Notes under the pieces: generated by a model
The model's database searches: none
What the model saw: only the letters and a program-made list of their open reading frames with translations
Told to the model about the DNA's origin: nothing
Position numbers and translations under genes: made by a program
Part shown: piece after piece, positions 7,063 to 11,510 of the stretch
Layout of the letters: each line of letters starts with the position of its first letter
How positions within the stretch are numbered: the stretch's first letter is position 1
Assembly (NCBI RefSeq): GCF_018854015.1
Contig: NZ_JAAXYO010000085.1
Location: forward strand, 1 to 11,510
Direction of reading: 5' to 3'
DNA from: Igneacidithiobacillus copahuensis
Lineage (GTDB): Bacteria > Pseudomonadota > Gammaproteobacteria > Acidithiobacillales > Acidithiobacillaceae
Length of the DNA: 11,510 nucleotides

Positions 7063-8096
7063 CAGGCATTCCCCTCCAGACGCAGGGGCATACCCTCCTG
7101 CAATTCGTAATTGCCCAAGCTCACGACTGACTCTCCTGCCTGCAGACCCTGCCGCACCTCGATCCATTTTCCGTCCTGCCAACCGGTTTCGATCCAGCGT
7201 TTTTGCGCAATTCCGTGCTGATCGACAAAGCAGTAGGACCGTCCATGCTCGCTGAGGACGGCGGAATCAGGAATGGCCAGGGACTGCTGTTGGGCAAGGG
7301 TGATCTCGCCACTGAGCAGGGTACCGGGGAGGGCCTGGGCGTTCGCCGGCAGGGGCACGATCACCCCCGCCAGACGGGTGCTGGTATCGACCTGCGCCAA
7401 GACCTGTTGCACCTTGGCGGACCAGGGTTGCCTGCGATCTTCCAGGCTACGCAAGACGACCTCAGCTCCCGGATGTACCTGGGCGAGATCCTGCGGCTCC
7501 ACGCCGAGGGCGACAACGCGTGCCTCCGCTGGATTGATGGTGAGAAAGGACTGCCCAGCCGCGACGGTGTTGCCCGCCTGTACCGGTACGGCGGTGATGA
7601 CCCCGGAGATCGGGGCGCGGATAGCCCCTCCCTGCAAGGACTGCTGGCGTTGCTGCAGGCTCTGCAGTAGCGCCCTGGCCTTGGCGAGGTTCTGGGCCGC
7701 GCTCTGTACCTGGGCGTTGGTGGCCAGTTGTCGTTGCAGCAGATCCTCCTGACGCTGCCATTCGTTCTGCGCAAAACGCAGGTCGATTTTGGCCTGCTCG
7801 ATCTGCAGTTGCTCGGCAGGCGAGGCGCTGACGCGCAGCAGCACCTGTCCTTTTTGTACCTTTTCCCCTGGGACCACCAGGACCTGTTGCACGACACTCT
7901 CACAGCGTGCACTAAGCAGGTCTGCCGCCTGGCTGGCAAAGGCTACCGTACCGTAGGCGCGCAGGGTGTGGGTGAATAGCCTGCTCTGCACCGGACTGAC
8001 CTGCACCAGGGCCGAGGGCGCAGCGGCGCAGATCAGAGAAGCAAGACCAAGCACGGCGGTGAGGGCGCTGCGTTGCAGCGCGCGCTGCCAGTTCAT
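7062..8096 (-). CDS. RND periplasmic adaptor (membrane fusion protein)
   Basis: A 344-residue adaptor (HlyD/AcrA/CusB-like) joining the permease to the outer-membrane channel. The N-terminus has basic residues, a hydrophobic core and a likely signal-peptidase site near residues 23-28 (CAAAPS). The domain order is typical: a first lipoyl half (about 58-91, with VPGEKVQKGQVL), an alpha-helical hairpin rich in Gln and Leu (about 93-157), a second lipoyl half (IRAPISGVIT, 159-168), a beta barrel, and a membrane-proximal domain ending in GNYELQEGMPLRL. No CusB-like Met-rich or His-rich metal-binding segment is seen. I chose the ATG at 8096 because it forms an ATGA overlap with the preceding gene and has GGAG 9 nt upstream. 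An in-frame ATG at 8111 would add five residues, with a weaker ribosome binding site. Confidence 0.9.
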   Translation of the reverse strand: MNWQRALQRSALTAVLGLASLICAAAPSALVQVSPVQSRLFTHTLRAYGTVAFASQAADLLSARCESVVQQVLVVPGEKVQKGQVLLRVSASPAEQLQIEQAKIDLRFAQNEWQRQEDLLQRQLATNAQVQSAAQNLAKARALLQSLQQRQQSLQGGAIRAPISGVITAVPVQAGNTVAAGQSFLTINPAEARVVALGVEPQDLAQVHPGAEVVLRSLEDRRQPWSAKVQQVLAQVDTSTRLAGVIVPLPANAQALPGTLLSGEITLAQQQSLAIPDSAVLSEHGRSYCFVDQHGIAQKRWIETGWQDGKWIEVRQGLQAGESVVSLGNYELQEGMPLRLEGNA

Positions 8097-9436
8097 GGGT
8101 TTTTTCTCCATCGTTCCCAGGGAATTCCTACAGCCAGCTCCAAGGCTGCCTGATCTTCTGCCGCTGCCCCTTCCAGGGTCAGAAGCTGCAATTTTTTGTC
8201 GAGCAACTGACTGCGTACGCTTTCGTATTCGACGAGGGTGGCATTGTGATCCGCTACCGCTTGGCGCAGCACCTTCTCCGCCTGCGCGAGCCCGGGCAAC
8301 TGGGTGCGCAAAAGGGCGATTTCCGGATGCAAGCGCTGCAGGTCCTGCACCAGGCTGGCAATCTCCGCCCGCGTTTGGAAGAGCCGGGCGCTATAGGCGG
8401 CGTGCAGTTCGGCGCGGGTCGCCTCGCTTTGCCGGATGGCCGCACGATTGCGGTTCCACAGCGGCAGGTCGAAGCTAATGCTCGGTCCCCAGGTGTGGAT
8501 GTTGGAGGTGTCGGCGGCGTGACTGACGCCGATACTGAAGCCCGGGTATTGACCGAGGATGGCGCGCCGCACCTGCGCCTCCTGGGCGTCGTATCCGGCG
8601 CGCAGCGCCGCGAGATCGAGACGATGCTTCAGTGCCTCGTGCACGAGTTCCGCCACTGGGGGCAATTTTGTCAGGGTCCGCGGTGCGGCCAGTTCGAGGT
8701 GAAAATCGGGGGGCAGGCCCAACTGTGCATTGAGTTCTTGTCGGGTCTTGGCCACCTGGCGGCGCAGTGCCAGTTCCCGATCCCGGCTGTCCACATAAGC
8801 GATCTGGCGTAAGGCATGGTTGGGCAGGGTCGTATCCCCGGCGCGCAGGTTGTCCGATGATTTTTGATAAAGCTCCAGACTCACTTGGGTAGCGGCAGCG
8901 GCAATGCCTTCCTGCTGCTGCAGAAAATAGAGTTTGCGCGCCAGAATACGGACCTGATTGGCCAGCAGCCATTCCTGCCAGGCCACGTCATAGCGGACAG
9001 AGGTCGCCTGGGCGCGGGCAATGGCAAGATTGGCAGAGCGGGTGAAGAGGCTCGCCAGACTCCATTGTAGGCCCATACTATAGGCGGAATAGTAGCCGGG
9101 GGTCGTGGGCAGGTCGGCACTGAGGGAAAGCTGCGGATCGGGCAACAATCCCGCGGCAAAGACCTGGGCGTTGGCTACTCCGAGCTTGGCGCGGGTGGCA
9201 CGCAGATCTGGATTGAGCAAGACCGCGATTTGGGCGAGGGCGGTACCCGAAAGGGGGGCCTGCAGATCAATCTTGTCGCTGCGTATCGGCGCGCCGGCAT
9301 CGGCCTGGGCCAGGGCTGTCTGCAGAGTTTTTGGCTGTGACAGCTGCTGGTCGAGGGGCAGGGGCCGGTAACTCGCGCAACCGGCGAGCAGAGTCAACAG
9401 AATCCCGCCACAAAATCTTTGCGTCAGCCAGTGCAT
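8093..9436 (-). CDS. CzcC/TolC-like outer-membrane efflux lipoprotein
   Basis: A 447-residue outer-membrane factor, the exit channel of the tripartite pump. The N-terminus is a lipoprotein signal with a clear lipobox, LLAGC, so Cys20 should be lipidated after cleavage. Two tandem outer-membrane-efflux repeats follow. They contain long amphipathic helices and the hallmark beta-strand turns LLPDPQLSLSADLP (first repeat, roughly 97-110) and YPGFSIGVSHAAD...ISFDLPLWNRNRAAI (second repeat). The ATG at 9436 has a very strong AGGAGG 7 nt upstream and overlaps the kinase gene by 13 nt; the adaptor gene starts within its stop (ATGA). The length fits CzcC/CusC-type factors. The protein alone does not reveal the substrate. 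Confidence 0.9.
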   Translation of the reverse strand: MHWLTQRFCGGILLTLLAGCASYRPLPLDQQLSQPKTLQTALAQADAGAPIRSDKIDLQAPLSGTALAQIAVLLNPDLRATRAKLGVANAQVFAAGLLPDPQLSLSADLPTTPGYYSAYSMGLQWSLASLFTRSANLAIARAQATSVRYDVAWQEWLLANQVRILARKLYFLQQQEGIAAAATQVSLELYQKSSDNLRAGDTTLPNHALRQIAYVDSRDRELALRRQVAKTRQELNAQLGLPPDFHLELAAPRTLTKLPPVAELVHEALKHRLDLAALRAGYDAQEAQVRRAILGQYPGFSIGVSHAADTSNIHTWGPSISFDLPLWNRNRAAIRQSEATRAELHAAYSARLFQTRAEIASLVQDLQRLHPEIALLRTQLPGLAQAEKVLRQAVADHNATLVEYESVRSQLLDKKLQLLTLEGAAAEDQAALELAVGIPWERWRKNP

Positions 9437-10788
9437 GTGCCGTCCTCCTGGGTAGATTCCAGAGGCTGCTCATAATGGAATAACAGGCCTCTGCCGGCGC
9501 TGCCATCCAGCAGTTGCACCCGCCCTCCCAAGCGTTTTGCCGCCGCGGCAACGATGGTCAGACCTAGACCAGTACCTTCGCCCTGGGCATCAGCGGCACG
9601 ATGGAAGGCGGAAAACGCCAGCTCGCGTTGGGCCGGAGGAATCCCCGGTCCGTCGTCTTCCACTTCCAGCGTCAGCTTTTCGCCATCGGCAATGGCACGC
9701 AGCACGACCGAGCCCTTCGCTGGCGTATAGCGCAGGGCGTTATCGAGGGCATTGCTGATGAGCACGCGCAGGGCCAAGGGATCGGCGGCCAACGGCAGAC
9801 GGGTAGGGCTGAGCTGCAATTCCAGTTCGATATCCTTGCTTTCGGCCAGAGGGAGGCGCTCACTCAGGAGCTCCCGCAGCAGATCGCCCAGATTGATGCT
9901 TTCCTTTTTTGCTGGCCCGGCAAGCTGACGTTCGAGGGTGAGTAGTTGATCGAGCAAATGGCGACTGCGCGCCAAGCCCGTATCGACGGCGAGTAGGCGC
10001 TCGCGACAAGCGTACCAGCTTTCTGCATGTTGGGCGTTTTCCACTTGCAGGGAGAGGGCCGCCAGGGGTGTTCGTAACTCATGGGCGGCATCGGCAATGA
10101 AGCGACGCTCGCGCTGCAGTAAGTCGGCGACGCGCTGCAGCAATTGCTGGATGGCCAACCAGAAGGGCAGGAGCTCCTGCGGTACATGGGTTTCGGGCAG
10201 GTGAATCCGGCTACTCTCGGGCCGCAAAATTGCAAGCTCCCGGGCTAGGCGGCGGAGGGGGCGAAAGACCGCGTAGACCTGCCAGCGCAGGGCAAGCAGG
10301 AGTATGGGCAGCAAGATAAGGATGGGCCAGATACTGCGCTGGGCAGCATCCCAGGCGGCTTCCTGCAGAACGGAGGTGGGCTGGGCAACGACAAGTTGGT
10401 CACCATCCGGCAGGGCGGCGAGAAATACCCGCCACTGCTTGCCGTTCTTCTCAAGATGATGAAAGCCGGGCCGCCAGTCTCCGGAAATCGGCAAGGGATT
10501 TTCTGTTTGGCCAGGGCCGATGCGCTCGACGATGATCGTCCCGAATTCTTCATCGTGCCGGATATGCTTCCCTTTGCCATGAAACCAGGGCACCTCCAGC
10601 GGATGGTCGGGCAGGTGGCTGGGATCCACCCAGTTGGCCATTTCCGCCAAGGTAGCGTCCTGCAACTGTTTGGCATCTTCGTAGGCCAGGCCATAATCGA
10701 CGCAAGCGGCGATAAAGCCACCAAGGAGCAACCAGAAGCTGAGGGTCCAGAACAGGCGTCTTTGCAGCGATGGAATGCGCTTTTTCAT
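9424..10788 (-). CDS. Sensor histidine kinase, QseC/PmrB type
   Basis: A 454-residue inner-membrane kinase that should phosphorylate the response regulator encoded just upstream. TM1 spans about 12-33 and TM2 about 153-172, enclosing a periplasmic sensor loop of about 120 residues resembling the N-terminal domain of QseC-like kinases. A short HAMP-like linker leads to the H-box ADAAHELRTPL, with phospho-acceptor His236. The catalytic domain shows the N-box (N346, N350), DDGPGIP (378-384) and the glycine-rich GEGTGLGL (403-410), so the kinase looks active. The loop has a cluster of histidines (58, 62, 70, 75, 78, plus 110 and 111) among acidic residues, suggesting metal or proton sensing; that is inference. 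The ATG at 10788 overlaps the regulator stop as ATGA and has AAGG just upstream. An upstream TTG at 10809 is less likely. Confidence 0.92.
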   Translation of the reverse strand: MKKRIPSLQRRLFWTLSFWLLLGGFIAACVDYGLAYEDAKQLQDATLAEMANWVDPSHLPDHPLEVPWFHGKGKHIRHDEEFGTIIVERIGPGQTENPLPISGDWRPGFHHLEKNGKQWRVFLAALPDGDQLVVAQPTSVLQEAAWDAAQRSIWPILILLPILLLALRWQVYAVFRPLRRLARELAILRPESSRIHLPETHVPQELLPFWLAIQQLLQRVADLLQRERRFIADAAHELRTPLAALSLQVENAQHAESWYACRERLLAVDTGLARSRHLLDQLLTLERQLAGPAKKESINLGDLLRELLSERLPLAESKDIELELQLSPTRLPLAADPLALRVLISNALDNALRYTPAKGSVVLRAIADGEKLTLEVEDDGPGIPPAQRELAFSAFHRAADAQGEGTGLGLTIVAAAAKRLGGRVQLLDGSAGRGLLFHYEQPLESTQEDGTCTG

Positions 10789-11462
10789 CCGTCCTTCTCT
10801 ACCAGCCAACCCGCCCCGCGCAGGTTTTTGATGCTGTCCGCACCCAATTTCTTGCGCACGCTGTGAATGAGAAAGTCGATGCTGTTGCTCTCCACTTCCT
10901 CTCCCCAGCCATAGATGCGGGTTTCCAGTTCTTCGCGACTGAGAATGCGGCCAGGTCGTTGCAGTAAGGCGCTCAACAGGGCGAATTCCCGCGCCGACAG
11001 GCGTTGTGCTGGCCCGCCCTCGCGCCAGGCTTCGCGGGTGCTCGGGTCGAGGCTGAGTACGCCATTACTGAGCAGCGGCCCTGCCTGTCCCCCTTGGCGG
11101 CGCTGCACTGCCCGTAAGCGGGCGAGTAGTTCCCGCGCCGAAAACGGCTTGATGAGATAGTCATCGGCGCCGGCATCCAGACCGCGCAGGCGCTCCTCCA
11201 GGGCATCGCGAGCGCTGAGAATGAGTATGGGCAGGGTATGGCCTTCTGCCCGCAAATCGTGCAGGAGTTGGATGCCGTCGTCGTCGGGAAGGCCGAGATC
11301 CAGCAGCAGTACCTCATGTTCGCTGTGCGGAAGAGTGCTGCGGGCCGCCTGTCCACTGCTGACCCAGTCGACCGCATGACCGCCGTCGCGCAGGGCCAGC
11401 AAGAGTGCCTCGGCCAGCATCCGATCATCTTCGACTAGTGGGCGGTTCGAAAAACTCCCCAC
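10785..11462 (-). CDS. OmpR/QseB-type response regulator with unusual N-terminus
   Basis: A DNA-binding response regulator, partner of the adjacent kinase and likely activator of the efflux operon. The receiver domain carries the acidic pair D12-D13, phospho-acceptor D55 (LLLDLGLP), Ser83 and Lys105 (KPF). The C-terminal winged-helix domain is of OmpR type, with LSAREFALLSALLQRPGRIL, SNSIDFLIHSVRKKLG and a final LRGAGW wing. The start is uncertain. The frame given here begins at a GTG (11462) with no good Shine-Dalgarno and yields MGSFSNRPLVEDD, whereas family members normally start M-R-x-L-L-V-E-D-D. GGGGAG (11460-11455) lies 7 nt before the codon AAC (11447-11445), which is where an ATG would be expected. 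The reading frame stays open from the GTG to the window edge, so a start further upstream is not excluded. The kinase gene overlaps the stop by 4 nt. Confidence 0.85.
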   Translation of the reverse strand: MGSFSNRPLVEDDRMLAEALLLALRDGGHAVDWVSSGQAARSTLPHSEHEVLLLDLGLPDDDGIQLLHDLRAEGHTLPILILSARDALEERLRGLDAGADDYLIKPFSARELLARLRAVQRRQGGQAGPLLSNGVLSLDPSTREAWREGGPAQRLSAREFALLSALLQRPGRILSREELETRIYGWGEEVESNSIDFLIHSVRKKLGADSIKNLRGAGWLVEKDG

Positions 11463-11504
11463 TTCCAGTAAAATATAGGGAGCCGATTGGAAGGGAGAGC
11501 AACC
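11463..11504. promoter_or_regulatory. Short divergent promoter region
   Basis: Only 42 nt separate the regulator's GTG from a plus-strand ATG at 11505. On the plus strand TAAAAT (11469-11474) matches a -10 box at 5 of 6 positions, giving a leader of about 24 nt that contains a strong ribosome binding site. On the minus strand TATATT (11477-11472) also matches at 5 of 6 and would place a transcript start only a few nucleotides from the GTG, making a leaderless mRNA conceivable. Neither has a convincing -35. The two -10 candidates overlap, so the divergent genes may compete for polymerase. CTCCC (11455-11459) and GGGAG (11478-11482) form short inverted arms around the region. Confidence 0.4.
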
Positions 11505-11510
11505 ATGGCA
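11505..11510 (+). CDS. First codons of a divergent gene, cut by the right window edge
   Basis: The plus strand ends in AAGGGAGAG (11491-11499), five bases and ATG GCA. A GGGAG Shine-Dalgarno with a 7-nt spacer before an ATG strongly resembles a real gene start, and it is placed divergently to the response-regulator gene. Only Met-Ala is visible, so the product cannot be guessed. Genes divergent from such regulator-efflux operons are often co-regulated, but here that is only a suggestion. Confidence 0.55.

Noticed and set aside
7063..7182. N-terminal extension of the permease by 40 residues
   Set aside because: The extension lies within the adaptor gene. The ATG at 7062 has a strong ribosome binding site, a TGATG overlap, and places TM1 at the N-terminus as in the family.

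Overview
The window looks like a bacterial chromosome segment from a Gram-negative proteobacterium. The evidence is an RND pump with periplasmic adaptor, a lipoprotein outer-membrane factor, and undecaprenyl-linked sugar enzymes. Protein style and moderately high GC remind me of Acidithiobacillus-type acidophiles, but that is an impression, not a demonstrated assignment. Every gene lies on the minus strand except a divergent one whose first two codons are visible at the right edge, so transcription of the main block runs from right to left.

Right block (about 4021-11462, plus the regulator at 3345-4010). In order of transcription it encodes an OmpR/QseB-type response regulator, a QseC/PmrB-type sensor kinase, a CzcC/TolC-like outer-membrane lipoprotein, a membrane fusion protein, a 1013-residue RND permease and a Crp/Fnr-family regulator. 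Junctions are ATGA, a 13-nt overlap, ATGA, TGATG, and then a 10-nt gap, so this is almost certainly one operon. The two-component pair probably senses a periplasmic or envelope signal and controls its own efflux pump. The kinase's periplasmic loop is rich in histidine, which hints at a metal or pH stimulus. The permease combines an HAE-like Asp-Asp pair in TM4 with a Glu, not a Lys, in TM10.

Middle (about 2858-3344). The Crp/Fnr gene is followed by a short membrane protein of the DUF2892/YgaP-like family. An imperfect dyad (GTGA-N5-TCAC) lies between them and is a plausible operator for the Crp-like protein. Downstream come a strong GC-rich hairpin, whose T-tract is on the plus strand, and a 12-bp perfect palindrome ahead of the next gene.

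Left block (1-2857). A GtrB/ArnC-like polyprenyl-phosphate glycosyltransferase is followed after 3 nt by an ArnT/PMT-like multi-spanning glycosyltransferase. Together they fit a two-step system: a sugar is loaded onto undecaprenyl phosphate at the cytoplasmic face, then moved to an acceptor on the periplasmic side. This block is visibly more AT-rich than the efflux operon. After a 118-nt gap another minus-strand gene begins (ATG at 84, good Shine-Dalgarno) and runs off the left edge.

I saw no tRNA, rRNA, insertion sequence or CRISPR array. No clearly unprecedented system is visible. The most interesting points are the odd response-regulator N-terminus, the charged residues of the permease's proton path, the histidine-rich sensor loop, and the Crp/DUF2892 module with its dyad.
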